Positions 16,886 through 26,812 of a DNA stretch of 35,594 bases are shown here, in pieces. The translations under genes were made by a program, and so were the position numbers. Numbering within the stretch: the stretch's first letter is position 1; the number at the start of each line of letters is the position of its first letter. This DNA comes from Clostridium sp. (GTDB taxonomy: Bacteria; Bacillota; Clostridia; Clostridiales; Clostridiaceae), in NCBI RefSeq assembly GCF_016650035.1, contig NZ_JAENWM010000037.1, positions 1 to 35,594 of the forward strand. The letters are read 5' to 3'. Under the pieces are notes generated by a model that saw only the letters and a list, made by a program, of their open reading frames with translations, did not search any database and was not told the origin of the DNA.

Positions 16886-17149
16886 TTATCTTTTAATTTT
16901 TTTAATAGGAATATTAGCAATTAATGCTGGTGAACTTCCTTCATATTCTTCTGTTGTTGTAAGTCTAACTTCGATTTCTCCTGCTTCTACTTCAGCGTAC
17001 TTTTGTATTACCTTAAGTATGTCACTTTTGATCATTTCCAAAAAATCCGGTGAAAAATCTGCTCTATCATGTATTAAAATTAACTTTAATCTATCACTAG
17101 CAATATCTTTCGAAAAAATCTTATTAGAAAACATTTTAAATAAATTCAT
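16886..17149 (-). CDS. minE: Cell division topological factor MinE
   Basis: MinE stimulates the MinD ATPase and drives pole-to-pole oscillation or release of MinCD. The 87 residues show the N-terminal amphipathic membrane-binding stretch (MNLFKMFSNKIFSKDIASDR), the MinD-contact helix with RLKLILIHDRADFSP, and a C-terminal dimerisation part ending VRLTTTEEYEGSSPALIANI. Length is typical. The gene lies 12 nt after minD. Clostridia with MinE, unlike Bacillus with DivIVA/MinJ only, are established. Confidence 0.95.
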   Translation of the reverse strand: MNLFKMFSNKIFSKDIASDRLKLILIHDRADFSPDFLEMIKSDILKVIQKYAEVEAGEIEVRLTTTEEYEGSSPALIANIPIKKIKR

Positions 17150-17161
17150 TAATGTCCCCCC

Positions 17162-17968
17162 CTATATTCCTTTAAATATTTTTTTTATTGAAGCAAAGAA
17201 TCCTGTGTCACTACAGGATGAACCATCTAGTGTAGCGTAAGATACTTCCTCACCCATTATTCTTTTAGCAATATTTTTAAAAGCGAGTCCCGCCAAAGAC
17301 TTTTCATCTAATACAATTGGCTCACCCCTATTGGTTGAAATGGTAACCTTCCTATCATCTGGAACAATTCCTATTAATTTAATTGCTAGGCATTCTATAA
17401 TATCGTCCACAGATAGCATATCTCCACTTTTGGTCATTTCATAGTTTATTCTATTTATTATAACCTCATGTCTATCTAAACCTTTAGAATCTAATTTCCC
17501 AATTACTCTATCTGCATCTCTAACTGAAGTTAATTCTGGATTGACAACAATAATAGCTCTATCAGCCCCTACTATAGCATTCTCAAAACCTTGTTCTATT
17601 CCAGCAGGACAATCTATAATAACGTAATCAAATTCTTCTTTAAGTTCATTTACTACCAGTAGCATATCTTTTATATTAATGTCATTTTTGTCTCTTGTTT
17701 GAGCCGTAGGCATTAAATATAAATTACTAAACCTTTTATCTTTTATTAGTGCTTGCTTTAACCTACATCTTTTTTCAATAACATCTACTAATGTAAATAC
17801 TACCCTGTTCTCAAGTCCCATTAGCACATCAAGGTTTCTAAGGCCTGTATCCCCATCAATAACTACTACCTTTTTATCCATAGATGCAAGCGCTGTCCCT
17901 ATATTCGCCGTGGTAGTTGTTTTACCAACACCACCTTTGCCTGATGTTATAACTATAGCTTCTCCCAT
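17162..17968 (-). CDS. minD: Septum site-determining ATPase MinD
   Basis: MinD is a membrane-cycling ATPase that recruits MinC and keeps FtsZ rings away from the wrong sites. The deviant Walker A KGGVGKTTTTANIG follows the first strand, with VIDGDTGLRNLDVLMG, DCPAGIEQGF and NPELTSVRDADRVIG further on. The C-terminal GFFASIKKIFKGI is the amphipathic membrane-targeting helix. I start it at 17968 (MGEAIVITSGKGG), where GGAGGG lies 7 nt upstream. The earlier in-frame ATG is part of that site. It starts about 14 nt after minC. Confidence 0.97.
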   Translation of the reverse strand: MGEAIVITSGKGGVGKTTTTANIGTALASMDKKVVVIDGDTGLRNLDVLMGLENRVVFTLVDVIEKRCRLKQALIKDKRFSNLYLMPTAQTRDKNDINIKDMLLVVNELKEEFDYVIIDCPAGIEQGFENAIVGADRAIIVVNPELTSVRDADRVIGKLDSKGLDRHEVIINRINYEMTKSGDMLSVDDIIECLAIKLIGIVPDDRKVTISTNRGEPIVLDEKSLAGLAFKNIAKRIMGEEVSYATLDGSSCSDTGFFASIKKIFKGI

Positions 17969-17982
17969 GTTCATTCCCTCCA

Positions 17983-18615
17983 TTAAATATATTTATTCTC
18001 TAAATATGGTTCTACAATAATACTGCCGTTTTTAATTTTTGCAACCTCAGGATATAAAGGTTTAAGGTTGTCTTCAGGGGACCTTGTGACAATGTTTCCA
18101 ATCTGGAGTATTTGAGGTTCCAATTTAAATGCCGCAATTATAGCTTTTTCATTACCATTAGTACCTGCATGAACAACTCCCCTTAAATTACCAATAACAA
18201 TTATATTTCCAGCTGCATATATTTCGGCTCCTGGATTTACATCTCCAACTATAACTATATTACCTGGGTAATTTATACTTTGTCCACTTCTTATTGTTTT
18301 TCTAAGAAACTTAGTTTTTCCTTCATATATACCATTAAACACTTTAGGGATAGATTCCTCTTGGTCTTGAAAAATACAATCACTAATTAAAAACTCATCG
18401 AATAATATTTCCTTTAATTTTCTACTTTCCCTTTCATTTATGTATTTAAGTTCCGTTGTAATTTTTATAGTGCTACCCCTATAAAACTTTTTACCTTTTG
18501 AAAGCTTTTCAATCAAAGATTCTAACATATCATCAAAATCATTGAAATGATTCATATTTATAACTACATTTAATCCCTCTTTATTGCCCTTAATTATTAT
18601 CTTATCTGTAACCAT
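17983..18615 (-). CDS. minC: Septum site-determining protein MinC
   Basis: MinC antagonises FtsZ polymerisation when brought to the membrane by MinD. The 210 residues have a variable N-terminal FtsZ-inhibiting domain (about 1-100). The C-terminal beta-helix that dimerises and binds MinD follows (about 105-200: [26 protein letters not shown]-type repeats, [16 protein letters not shown]). It is first in minCDE, with a TAGGAGGT site. The roughly 180-nt AT-rich upstream region holds a possible TTGAAA-N18-TATGAT promoter, which I rate as weak. Confidence 0.95.
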   Translation of the reverse strand: MVTDKIIIKGNKEGLNVVINMNHFNDFDDMLESLIEKLSKGKKFYRGSTIKITTELKYINERESRKLKEILFDEFLISDCIFQDQEESIPKVFNGIYEGKTKFLRKTIRSGQSINYPGNIVIVGDVNPGAEIYAAGNIIVIGNLRGVVHAGTNGNEKAIIAAFKLEPQILQIGNIVTRSPEDNLKPLYPEVAKIKNGSIIVEPYLENKYI

Positions 18616-18792
18616 AATTTTTACCTCCTAGCTCTCCTATGTGGCGCACATCATAATTCAACTTAAACTATTATTTCAACATAATATCATTAAATTCCTT
18701 CTTAATTTCAATATAAATATATTTTTTTTATTTTATATGTGTGTTTTTAATTTTTACGACAATAAAATCCATGTTTTTTTATGATTAAAGAT

Positions 18793-18831
18793 CAAATAAA
18801 CTCTGACAAATAGATCCGCCAGAGTTATTTG
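18793..18831 (-). terminator. Probable terminator after PBP2
   Basis: An imperfect stem pairs CAAATAACTCTG with CAGAGTTTATTTG (one bulged base). It lies about 40 nt downstream of the PBP2 stop on the minus strand. The following T content is modest, so the call is less firm than the others. Confidence 0.5.
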
Positions 18832-18870
18832 AAGTTTTTACATAATTAAATAAGTCACAGTTATTTTCTA

Positions 18871-21801
18871 CTAATCAGGAGACAGTCCACCTGAATCCTT
18901 ATTAATTTCTATATTAGCAGTTTTCTCCTTTGGATCAACCTGAAATTTATATTCAGGATCTTTTTTTAGTATTGCATCTTTAAAATATTGCTCATAAACT
19001 GCTTTTGCAATTGGTGCAACATATGCACCATGACCTCCATCGAAAACCACGGCACAAACAGCTATTTCAGGTTTATCATAAGGCGCAAATCCTATATAAT
19101 AACCATAGGACGTCCTTCCTAGTGCAGATTGTATTGTATCATTAAAAGTAGCTGAACCTGTTTTACCTCCACTTAGTATAGGGAAATCTCCAAAAACTGA
19201 ATACGCTGTACCTCCTTTATTACTAGTAACTTCTAGCATACCTTCTTTGATTAGTTTAATGGTTTTATCACTTACTCCAGTTTTTTCTAAAACTACAGGC
19301 TCAATTTCTTTAATTACATTTCCATCTGGATCTAAAAATTTATCAACCAAGTGCGTTTCATATCTATTTCCGCCATTCACCATAGTTGCCACATAATTGG
19401 CTAACTGTAGCGGTGTAAAAACATTAAACCCTTGACCTATAGCTGCATTATATGCATTAGCAGCAGAAGAAATTTCATTCCTACAATTATTTATTTCACC
19501 ATTTACCACTGCTGCCATATCTTCTATATCTTTTACCGTATACTTATTATTTTTTAATACCTCCGAAGCTTCAATAAGTTTTTTTAAGTTATTAGTGGAA
19601 TCATATTCACCATCAAGCTTTTTCATTTCTGCTTTAGCATAGGCAAGAAATACTTTGTTTTGTTCATTTGCTTTTTTGATTTCATCAATTTCCTTCTTAC
19701 TTCCGCTTTCCTTTTGTGGCATCATATCCAGTGGCTTATATTTACCTTGAACTCGATTTGTTCCCTCTTGTAAGTAATTTATCATATTACTTATATAAAT
19801 ATTAGATAATATTTCTCTACTAGATTCATAATTGTATACCTGCCCAAAGCTTTCTGGTATCTCTATACCTGTATAAGGTTTTTTATCACCACTAGAATCT
19901 ACACCAAGACCAAATTTCCATGCATATTTTGCTATTAAATCTAGCCCATTTTTATTCTCTCCACCCTTTGCAAAAAGTAAATCTGCTACCTCATAAAAGA
20001 AATAATTACAAGATACTTTTAGTGCCTCTTTAACATCTATAAGTCCATGCCCAAAATTACTATCATTAAATCTCCAACAAGCTGAAGTAACGTCAGGATA
20101 ACGTTTATTGTAGTAGCCATGAAGAACACCACCGCCATCTAGCACTTTAGTAGTCTCGTTTATAACGCCTTCTTCTAGTCCCGCAATAGCTGTTAGTGGC
20201 TTAAAAATGGAACCAGGAGGTATTAGAGATTTAGTTGCATTATTAAAAGTTGGTTTTGGAAAAATATCGTTGTTATCCCTCCGGATTGTAGTATTACCTT
20301 CTATATTTTTATCTATAGGAAACATATAATCAAGTATTATTTGTTCTTTTTCTGTTTCTGTTTTTTCCTCAATATCTTTATAAGTTAAAACACCTTCTAA
20401 TTTTGTTAACCCTCGTTTTCGGATATATTCTAATCCCAATTTCTCTATATCTGGGTTTAAATACGAATTATATAACTCACTCGTTAACCTTCCAGGCACT
20501 GCAAACATATTAGGATCATAACCGGGTCTGCTTGCTAAGGCTAATACCTTACCTGTATTAACATCCAGAACCACTACCGCGCCTCTGTTTGCATTTGTTG
20601 TATTTACATCTTTAACTTTCCCTTGTTTCTGTAAGTCCAGCATTACAGCATCTAAAGACTTCTCTGCAGCATATTGCATATCTACATCTATATTAAGCTG
20701 TATTGTTTGCCCAGGATAAGTTTCAATCTTACCAAGTGATTTAACTTTACGTCCTTGTTTATTAACTGAAATACTTTCTTGGCCTTTAGTTCCTCTTAAA
20801 ACATCTTCAAAACTCGCTTCAATTCCTGCAGCACCTATATAATCCGTGCTTATATCATAGCCTTTTTCCTCATATTTATCTTTATTCCAAGTATTTATTT
20901 TTGAAATATAACCTAGAAAAGCAGAGCCTAAGTCCTTATTAGGATAAACTCTAATTGGTTGAGTTAAGACACTGATACCTGGAATTTCAGATTGCATTTG
21001 TTCAAAAATAAAGGAACGTTCTCGAGAAAAATTATTAGCAATAATTACAGGCTTATATCCTGAAAAGCTCTGCATCCACAAAGAATCCTTAACTAACATA
21101 TACCTACGAAGCTCTTCTTTACTTTTGCTTTCAAAACCGTTAATTTCAGCTATTTTATACTGCACTATTAACTCATTAAAGACTTCTTCAGGGGTGATTT
21201 CTAAAAGCTTTGCATCAACTTTTTTGAGTTCATCATCGCTTAAGTCATCTATCCTTTTGTCACCGTATAACTCCGTAATAACGTCAGTATCAAAGCCTCT
21301 ATCTTTTTTAAATCTAAGTTCTGTCCAATCTTGTGATGGCTTGTCTTGAGTCTTAAAATCAAAACTGTACTCCGTATATTTTTTATCATCACTGGTGTTC
21401 ACTTTAAGTAAAAACTCATCTACTTGAATAGCCTTCTTCTTATCATCATCAATACTTTTATCATCAAGAATTTTAAATACCTTATCCATAGTGGTAAAAA
21501 AAACTTCTTCACTCTCATCCGTATTTGTAAATGTTAATATAGAACTTGTCTCACTCGTAGCAAGTATAGTACCGTTTCTATCAATTATTTCACCTCTGGG
21601 AGCTGGTGTTGATATTATCTTGTTATCTTTTTGATTTGCAGTTTCTCTATATCCCTCACCATTAACCACCTGTATATTCACTAACTTTGATATAATCGCT
21701 GTAAAAATTATAAGCATAATTATTACCAGTGCATTAAATCTAGAAAATTGGTTTTTCTCTTTATTTTTCTCCCTCAACATTCCACTTATTTTCGTCCTCA
21801 C
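18871..21801 (-). CDS. mrdA: Penicillin-binding protein 2 (elongation transpeptidase)
   Basis: This class B penicillin-binding protein cross-links new wall during elongation with RodA. One membrane segment (about 26-46) is followed by the dimerisation domain start APRGEIIDRNGTILA. The transpeptidase motifs are S531-I-F-K534 (PPGSIFKPL), S597-C-N599 and K880-T-G882 (SGGKTGSA). At 976 residues it is much longer than the E. coli enzyme (633). The extra length lies in the N-terminal pedestal and in a charged, Lys/Glu-rich insertion between SxN and KTG (about 690-770). The start is GTG with GGTGG upstream; an ATG seven codons later is possible. It ends the mreBCD operon, as expected for an elongasome unit. 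Confidence 0.94.
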   Translation of the reverse strand: MRTKISGMLREKNKEKNQFSRFNALVIIMLIIFTAIISKLVNIQVVNGEGYRETANQKDNKIISTPAPRGEIIDRNGTILATSETSSILTFTNTDESEEVFFTTMDKVFKILDDKSIDDDKKKAIQVDEFLLKVNTSDDKKYTEYSFDFKTQDKPSQDWTELRFKKDRGFDTDVITELYGDKRIDDLSDDELKKVDAKLLEITPEEVFNELIVQYKIAEINGFESKSKEELRRYMLVKDSLWMQSFSGYKPVIIANNFSRERSFIFEQMQSEIPGISVLTQPIRVYPNKDLGSAFLGYISKINTWNKDKYEEKGYDISTDYIGAAGIEASFEDVLRGTKGQESISVNKQGRKVKSLGKIETYPGQTIQLNIDVDMQYAAEKSLDAVMLDLQKQGKVKDVNTTNANRGAVVVLDVNTGKVLALASRPGYDPNMFAVPGRLTSELYNSYLNPDIEKLGLEYIRKRGLTKLEGVLTYKDIEEKTETEKEQIILDYMFPIDKNIEGNTTIRRDNNDIFPKPTFNNATKSLIPPGSIFKPLTAIAGLEEGVINETTKVLDGGGVLHGYYNKRYPDVTSACWRFNDSNFGHGLIDVKEALKVSCNYFFYEVADLLFAKGGENKNGLDLIAKYAWKFGLGVDSSGDKKPYTGIEIPESFGQVYNYESSREILSNIYISNMINYLQEGTNRVQGKYKPLDMMPQKESGSKKEIDEIKKANEQNKVFLAYAKAEMKKLDGEYDSTNNLKKLIEASEVLKNNKYTVKDIEDMAAVVNGEINNCRNEISSAANAYNAAIGQGFNVFTPLQLANYVATMVNGGNRYETHLVDKFLDPDGNVIKEIEPVVLEKTGVSDKTIKLIKEGMLEVTSNKGGTAYSVFGDFPILSGGKTGSATFNDTIQSALGRTSYGYYIGFAPYDKPEIAVCAVVFDGGHGAYVAPIAKAVYEQYFKDAILKKDPEYKFQVDPKEKTANIEINKDSGGLSPD

Positions 21802-21853
21802 TATTCCACCAACCCTTTAAAAACTTGTTAAATCATCCTTTACAAGAGCTATA

Positions 21854-22345
21854 TCAAAATCTCCACTCTTTCTTCATATGTTCTTTTCGAGAAAGTTTAT
21901 ACGTAAATTTATACATAAAAATACAAGCTATTAAATTACATAAAGCTTGATATAATATTATCCCTACACTTGTATATTGTTTTAGTACGAATAACAGAGA
22001 AAATACTATTATTCCTTTAAGTAAACTTAATAAAAAAGATGATAGTATTGGAAGAAATGATTTTTCAATAAATATATTTTTACCTATGTTTGCAGCAACA
22101 ACACACACAATCATATTGCAGAGCATATTAATTCCAAACCCATTAAAAAAATACAAATCCTGCAGTGCGCCAGTAAAAACTCCAATTATCACTGCATCTT
22201 TTGGAGAACTAACAATAGAATAACACAGTGCAAAAGTAAATAGCAGACTTGGAAACGCACCGTATATCTTAAGTAAAGGCATCAAAGTATTATCTAATAT
22301 TAGGAATAGAATACATAAAAATACTAATGTTAATATCCTCTTCAT
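21854..22345 (-). CDS. mreD: Rod shape-determining protein MreD
   Basis: MreD is a small integral membrane partner of MreC in the elongation complex. The 163-residue protein has five or six hydrophobic segments with few charged residues and the typical ILDNTLMPLLKIYGAFPSLL start. LIIGVFTGALQDLYF-like sequence (VIIGVFTGALQDLYFFNGFG) is the most conserved part. Position between mreC (10 nt) and PBP2 confirms it. Sequence conservation in this family is low, so context counts. Confidence 0.92.
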   Translation of the reverse strand: MKRILTLVFLCILFLILDNTLMPLLKIYGAFPSLLFTFALCYSIVSSPKDAVIIGVFTGALQDLYFFNGFGINMLCNMIVCVVAANIGKNIFIEKSFLPILSSFLLSLLKGIIVFSLLFVLKQYTSVGIILYQALCNLIACIFMYKFTYKLSRKEHMKKEWRF

Positions 22346-22355
22346 ATTACAACTC

Positions 22356-23207
22356 CTAATAGTTTATTTCCCCTGTACTGTCTTCTTGGGGTACCACAAT
22401 AAAAACCTCTTGGATTTTTGAAAAGTCCACGTATGGTTGTATTATGGCAGTTTTCATTACTGCACCTTTATCTTCATAAACACTTAGAACATTTCCTATT
22501 CTAATTCCAGCCGGATAAAATTCACCAAGACCCGATGTCACTATTATATCACCTTTTTTTATATCCGAATCTATAGAAATACGCTGTATTTCTGCAAGTG
22601 ATTTACCATTTTCATCTTTATATCCTCTAACCATACCATTATTATCGCCTGGTCCATGAATAAGAGCTGCCACACCTATGTTTTCATTAGCTAAGGTTTG
22701 AACTATAGCCCAATTACTAGCTACAGATGTAACCTGACCTACAAGGCCATCTCCAGTCATAGCTATCATTCCTTTTTTTATACCTTTATCTGTACCCTTA
22801 TTTATATAAAAACCATCTGAAAAACTACTTCCACTTAATCCATTTATGTCAGCACCTATGTACGTATATTCATTTCTTGGTTGTGAAAAGTCATAAATTT
22901 TTCTAAATCTTTCATTCTCTTTTAACGCAGTATCATATTCTAAGGCTTTTGTTTGTAACTCACTATTAGTTTTCCTAAGTTCTTCATTTTCCTTCTTAAC
23001 ATCTGAGAAGTTTGTTATAAATTTGAAAGTACCTTTTATTTTATAAAAACCATTAAAAAATACACCCTGAACTGAATTTATAGTTACCCCTAACCCATTC
23101 TCAACCACGGACATTTTTTCTCGATTAGCACTATATCCTATTAAAAATAAAAATGTAACTGACAGTATTATAATAACTACCGCCAGTTTATTCTTCATAA
23201 ATCCCAT
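22356..23207 (-). CDS. mreC: Rod shape-determining protein MreC
   Basis: MreC is a bitopic protein that links cytoplasmic MreB to the periplasmic or extracellular synthases and activates PBP2. One membrane segment (about 6-25) leads to a coiled coil (about 62-100: NFSDVKKENEELRKTNSELQ). A C-terminal double beta-barrel domain follows (GSSFSDGFYINKGTDKGI, GDGLVGQVT, IIVTSGLGEFYPAGIRIG). The 283 residues match the family. It begins 2 nt after mreB ends, with a weak ribosome binding site, so translation is likely coupled. An ATG three codons in is an alternative start. Confidence 0.95.
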   Translation of the reverse strand: MGFMKNKLAVVIIILSVTFLFLIGYSANREKMSVVENGLGVTINSVQGVFFNGFYKIKGTFKFITNFSDVKKENEELRKTNSELQTKALEYDTALKENERFRKIYDFSQPRNEYTYIGADINGLSGSSFSDGFYINKGTDKGIKKGMIAMTGDGLVGQVTSVASNWAIVQTLANENIGVAALIHGPGDNNGMVRGYKDENGKSLAEIQRISIDSDIKKGDIIVTSGLGEFYPAGIRIGNVLSVYEDKGAVMKTAIIQPYVDFSKIQEVFIVVPQEDSTGEINY

Positions 23208-23209
23208 AT

Positions 23210-24217
23210 TTATCTTCTTTTACTCATAACATCTATATTATCGAGAGCCTTACCTGCTCCTATAGCAACACAGTCCAATGGATTTTCGGCTATATGTACA
23301 GGCATATGTGTTTCACTGTTTATAAGTGCATCTATTCCTTTTAGAAGTGCGCCACCGCCAGTCAACATAATTCCTTTATCCATTATATCCGAAGCTAGTT
23401 CTGGTGGGGTTTTTTCTAGGGTTGTAATTATTGCCTCAATTATTGCTTGAACTGGTTCACTGAGGGCTTCCCTTATTTCCTTTTGGGTTATTTCTATAAG
23501 TTTTGGTAACCCCGATATTAGATCTCTACCTGTAATTCCCATGTTCATTTCATCATCTTCTGATGGAAATACTGATCCAAGCTCCATTTTAATGTTTTCT
23601 GCAGTTCTCTCTCCTATCATAAGATTGTACTGTTTCTTAATAAAGGCTATTATTGACTGATCAAGCTCATCACCTGCAATTCTTAAAGACTTGCTTGTTA
23701 CGATACCACCTAATGAAATTATTGCAACCTCAGTAGTTCCACCTCCAATATCCACTATCATGCTTCCAGTGGGTTCATTCACAGGAAGTCCAGCTCCAAT
23801 AGCTGCTGCCATTGGCTCTTCCATTAAATACGCTTCCCTTGCTCCTGCTCTTTTAGTCGCTTCCTCTATTGCTCTCTTTTCAACTTCTGTTACACCAGAC
23901 GGGAACCCAACTACAATTCTTGGGCTTGTAAAACCTTTTGAAGTAACTTTATTAATAAAGTGCCTAAGCATTTTTTCAGTAACATTAAAATCCGCAATTA
24001 CTCCATCCCTCATAGGCCTAATGGCAACAATGTTGCCTGGTGTTCTACCTATCATCTGTTTAGCTTCTTCACCAACTGCTAAAATCTTATTAGTATCTTT
24101 ATTTATAGCTACAACAGAAGGTTCTCTTAATACAATTCCTTTGCCCTTAAGATAAACCAATGTATTTGCTGTTCCTAAATCTATTCCCATATCACGAGAC
24201 GTTCCAAATATCCCCAT
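23210..24217 (-). CDS. mreB: Rod shape-determining actin homologue MreB
   Basis: MreB polymerises into short membrane filaments that orient wall synthesis. The 335 residues have actin-fold ATP-binding motifs: phosphate 1 [32 protein letters not shown], phosphate 2 [13 protein letters not shown], and the adenosine motif [15 protein letters not shown]. The ATG has an AAGGAG site. It follows radC by 20 nt. In Bacillus the order maf-radC-mreBCD is also found, so the group is an old syntenic block. Confidence 0.97.
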   Translation of the reverse strand: MGIFGTSRDMGIDLGTANTLVYLKGKGIVLREPSVVAINKDTNKILAVGEEAKQMIGRTPGNIVAIRPMRDGVIADFNVTEKMLRHFINKVTSKGFTSPRIVVGFPSGVTEVEKRAIEEATKRAGAREAYLMEEPMAAAIGAGLPVNEPTGSMIVDIGGGTTEVAIISLGGIVTSKSLRIAGDELDQSIIAFIKKQYNLMIGERTAENIKMELGSVFPSEDDEMNMGITGRDLISGLPKLIEITQKEIREALSEPVQAIIEAIITTLEKTPPELASDIMDKGIMLTGGGALLKGIDALINSETHMPVHIAENPLDCVAIGAGKALDNIDVMSKRR

Positions 24218-24237
24218 TAAAATTTCTCCTTTCGTAT

Positions 24238-24924
24238 CTAAAGCAATCCTTTTTCTTTTAAACTAATATACGTTCCATTTCCAATAATTATATGATCAAG
24301 CACTTCTATGCCTAGTAGCTTTCCACATTCTTTAAGCCTTGCAGTAATGCTTATATCTTCCTTACTAGGTGTTGGATCTCCTGAAGGATGATTGTGGCAA
24401 ATGACCACAGATGCACTACACTTTTTGATAGCCTCATAAAAAACTTCTCTTGGATGAACTATTGAAGTGTTTAAATTTCCAATTGAAATATCTTTTATAC
24501 TTATAATGATATTTTTTGTGTTTAGCATAATTAATTTAAGATATTCTTTTTTTAAATATCTCATTTCCTCCATAAGATACTGTGCAATATCTTTTGGCGA
24601 AGTAATTTTATACTCTTCTCCAGATTTAAAACTTTTAAATCTTTTGGAAATTTCAGTAAGCGCTAAAAGTTGCGTTGCTTTAGCTTCTCCAATACCCTTT
24701 AAGCTCATAAATTCTTCTGCACTTGAGCTTAAAAGTCCATTTAGTCCACCACACTCAGATATTAATCTACCACAAAGGTTTAAAATATTTTCTTGTTTAG
24801 ATCCTGTTCTAAGTATTATGGCTAATAGTTCATTGTTGGATAATGTTTCAGCACCGTATCTTAATAACTTCTCCCTCGGTCTTTCATTTTGAGGTAAATC
24901 CATAATTTTATAAGTCATACCCAT
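24238..24924 (-). CDS. radC: RadC/YsxA JAB-domain protein
   Basis: The 228-residue protein belongs to the RadC family. Its N-terminal part (about 1-100) has helix-hairpin-helix character ([18 protein letters not shown]). The C-terminal MPN/JAB domain carries the metal motif [14 protein letters not shown] (HxHx7D) with a preceding Glu in [10 protein letters not shown]. The name comes from an E. coli repair allele later reassigned to recG, so a role in repair is not established. The ATG has AGGAGT 6 nt upstream. It is placed between maf and mreB. Confidence 0.94.
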   Translation of the reverse strand: MGMTYKIMDLPQNERPREKLLRYGAETLSNNELLAIILRTGSKQENILNLCGRLISECGGLNGLLSSSAEEFMSLKGIGEAKATQLLALTEISKRFKSFKSGEEYKITSPKDIAQYLMEEMRYLKKEYLKLIMLNTKNIIISIKDISIGNLNTSIVHPREVFYEAIKKCSASVVICHNHPSGDPTPSKEDISITARLKECGKLLGIEVLDHIIIGNGTYISLKEKGLL

Positions 24925-24936
24925 AAAACAACTCCT

Positions 24937-25512
24937 TTATAGATTGACCCCCATCTCCCTTAACATATAGTACAATTTATTTACCGGTAACCCCACCACA
25001 TTATAATAACAACCCTTTATCTCTTCAACAAATAAAGATGCTGCTCCTTGTATTCCGTAAGCTCCGGCTTTATCAAAAGGCTCTTCTGTTTCTATGTAAT
25101 TGTTTATTTCTTGCTCAGTTAGTTTTGAAAATTTAACTTGTGTACAAACATACTCAGTAGAAATCTCTTGAGTTTCAGTATTTATTACTGCAATTCCTGA
25201 ATATACCTCGTGTATATTGCCACTTAAAGCAGTGAGCATTTTAAAAGCTTCCTCACTATCTTTAGGCTTTCCGAGCACTTCACCCTTAAAGTAAACTACA
25301 GTATCACACCCTATTATAGCAGCTGGTTTTTTCACAGAGCTTGTTATATCCATAGCCTTTCCTCTTGCAAGTGCCATAACATAGTCTCCACAACTACCTG
25401 AAAAAGGTATGTCGCTTTCCTCAAATTCACTTGCTTTTATCTTGAAATTACTTGTTATTTTTTTTAAAAGTTCCGCTCTACGTTCTGACGCAGAAGCTAA
25501 AATAATATTCAC
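24937..25512 (-). CDS. maf: Maf-family nucleotide pyrophosphatase
   Basis: Maf proteins hydrolyse non-canonical or canonical NTPs (dTTP, UTP and modified forms) to monophosphates, and in Bacillus overexpression blocks septation. The 191 residues begin IILASASERRAELLKKI, the conserved SxSxxR phosphate-binding motif. They continue with IIGCDTVVYFKGEVLGKPKD and KAGAYGIQG, which mark the YhdE-like (dTTP/UTP) branch. The start is GTG with AGGAGTG upstream. It belongs to the operon headed by the DUF4321 gene. Confidence 0.95.
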   Translation of the reverse strand: MNIILASASERRAELLKKITSNFKIKASEFEESDIPFSGSCGDYVMALARGKAMDITSSVKKPAAIIGCDTVVYFKGEVLGKPKDSEEAFKMLTALSGNIHEVYSGIAVINTETQEISTEYVCTQVKFSKLTEQEINNYIETEEPFDKAGAYGIQGAASLFVEEIKGCYYNVVGLPVNKLYYMLREMGVNL

Positions 25513-25522
25513 TACATCACTC

Positions 25523-25783
25523 CTAATATTTTTTATATAGTATTATTGCCAAAACGATGCCTATAATAGACATAATGTTAACATTAAAATTCAAACCGAA
25601 AGTTACTGATAACACTTTAAGATCTATAAGCATTGGCGTACTCATTCCTATGGTATATGTATTCTCCAAAAAACCCAGTGCATTTATATTCTCGCCCAAT
25701 AGTTCACCTATTAAACTTCCACAAATAGCCCCTATCAGCATAAAAAAAATAAAATATGAATTTTTCTTTTCTGAACTTTTCAA
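25523..25783 (-). CDS. DUF4321 small membrane protein
   Basis: The 86-residue protein has two hydrophobic segments (about 11-29 and 65-83) separated by an exposed loop with PMLIDLKVLSVTFGLNFNVN. It matches the DUF4321 family, found upstream of maf in clostridia; its function is unknown. The start appears to be TTG (25783), because the nearby ATG is followed at once by a stop. A GGGGG stretch upstream may act as ribosome binding site. It is first in the operon, so it may serve envelope growth like its neighbours, but that is only context. Confidence 0.8.
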   Translation of the reverse strand: MKSSEKKNSYFIFFMLIGAICGSLIGELLGENINALGFLENTYTIGMSTPMLIDLKVLSVTFGLNFNVNIMSIIGIVLAIILYKKY

Positions 25784-25817
25784 ATTACATCCCCCACTTT
25801 ACTTATATATCTTATAC

Positions 25818-25846
25818 ATTTTAACATTGAATAGGACTATAAACAA
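25818..25846 (-). promoter_or_regulatory. Promoter of the DUF4321-maf-radC-mre-PBP2 operon
   Basis: On the minus strand TTGTTT (25841-25846) and TAAAAT (25818-25823) are separated by exactly 17 nt and lie about 35 nt upstream of the first gene of the operon. Confidence 0.5.
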
Positions 25847-25923
25847 GTGTATAAACCATTATTCAAGAAATGTTTATAATTACACTTCGTTAATATAGAA
25901 GGTATTTATCAATAAATAAGACT

Positions 25924-25963
25924 AAAAAAACACAAATGAATTAAAATAATCCATTTGTGTTTT
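25924..25963 (-). terminator. Terminator after the SPOR-domain gene
   Basis: AACACAAATGGATT and its near complement AATTCATTTGTGTT form a long AT-rich stem ending in seven T on the minus strand, directly after the SPOR-domain gene. Confidence 0.8.
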
Positions 25964-25965
25964 AT

Positions 25966-26700
25966 CTAGACTGTAAGTAATTTTTTAATAAATTTATAAA
26001 TATATATATACCCTTCCTCCGTTTTTTCCTTTTTAATCTCCTCAGGCAAGGCAGTTAAATATGCTTTTATTACAGTCATATCCTTATAATTTTCACTTTT
26101 TTCATCAGCACCCTCTAAAGAAAGGAGCCATTTTTTAAGTTCCTCAGTCGTATATCCACTAGTATCTTTTTCTGAGACCTTATTTAATATTCTAATGTTT
26201 GCACTTACCATTTCATTAGTTTGTGCACTTGTTGAATCCTTTGCAGTAAGTCCCAGTTTAACTTTAAAATAATCTATTTTGTTTTCTGTAAGTACCTTTG
26301 TAATACTATCAATAGAATCAGTTGGATAAATACCAAACAATACTTTATTAACTTTATCTTCTTCAACAATAAATGGTGTACCAAACCTCATCAAACTATT
26401 TTTCAAATCTAAAGCTTTTTCCATATCTCCAAAAGCACCACATTGTATTGCTATATAATCACTATTACTTATTTCAGAATTAACCTTTGTAGCATCTGTG
26501 CCCTCTTTATTTGGGGTTACCTTATTTTCTGAATTTATTTTAGTTTTATCATCAGCAACACTATTGCCACTAGTATTTTTGGGTAATACTTTTGAAATAA
26601 GCGTACCTAGAGCAATAGCTATTATTACTGTTAAGATAATTCCGATCATAAAATTACTACTTTTCCTAGGTGGTTTATAATTATATCTAGTATATCTCAC
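25966..26700 (-). CDS. SPOR-domain envelope protein
   Basis: The 244-residue protein has a basic N terminus (RYTRYNYKPPRKSS), one membrane segment (about 17-35) and a low-complexity linker. A SPOR domain follows (about 82-150: DYIAIQCGAFGDMEKALDLK, then IVEEDKVNKVLFGIYPT). SPOR domains bind denuded septal glycan, so the protein is likely recruited to division or sporulation septa. The final 90 residues are helical and have no recognised domain. The start is GTG with AGGGGAT upstream. It is a single-gene unit between two terminators or promoters, next to the cell-shape operon. Confidence 0.85.
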   Translation of the reverse strand: MRYTRYNYKPPRKSSNFMIGIILTVIIAIALGTLISKVLPKNTSGNSVADDKTKINSENKVTPNKEGTDATKVNSEISNSDYIAIQCGAFGDMEKALDLKNSLMRFGTPFIVEEDKVNKVLFGIYPTDSIDSITKVLTENKIDYFKVKLGLTAKDSTSAQTNEMVSANIRILNKVSEKDTSGYTTEELKKWLLSLEGADEKSENYKDMTVIKAYLTALPEEIKKEKTEEGYIYIYKFIKKLLTV

Positions 26701-26812
26701 TTAAACATCCCCTAACTTATATATCTTAAGGCTTTCTTTTTTTCACCTGCCTTATTTAAAATATTATTAATTAAAAGTTGATTTTAGAATAAGAAAAGAA
26801 AATATATTATTC

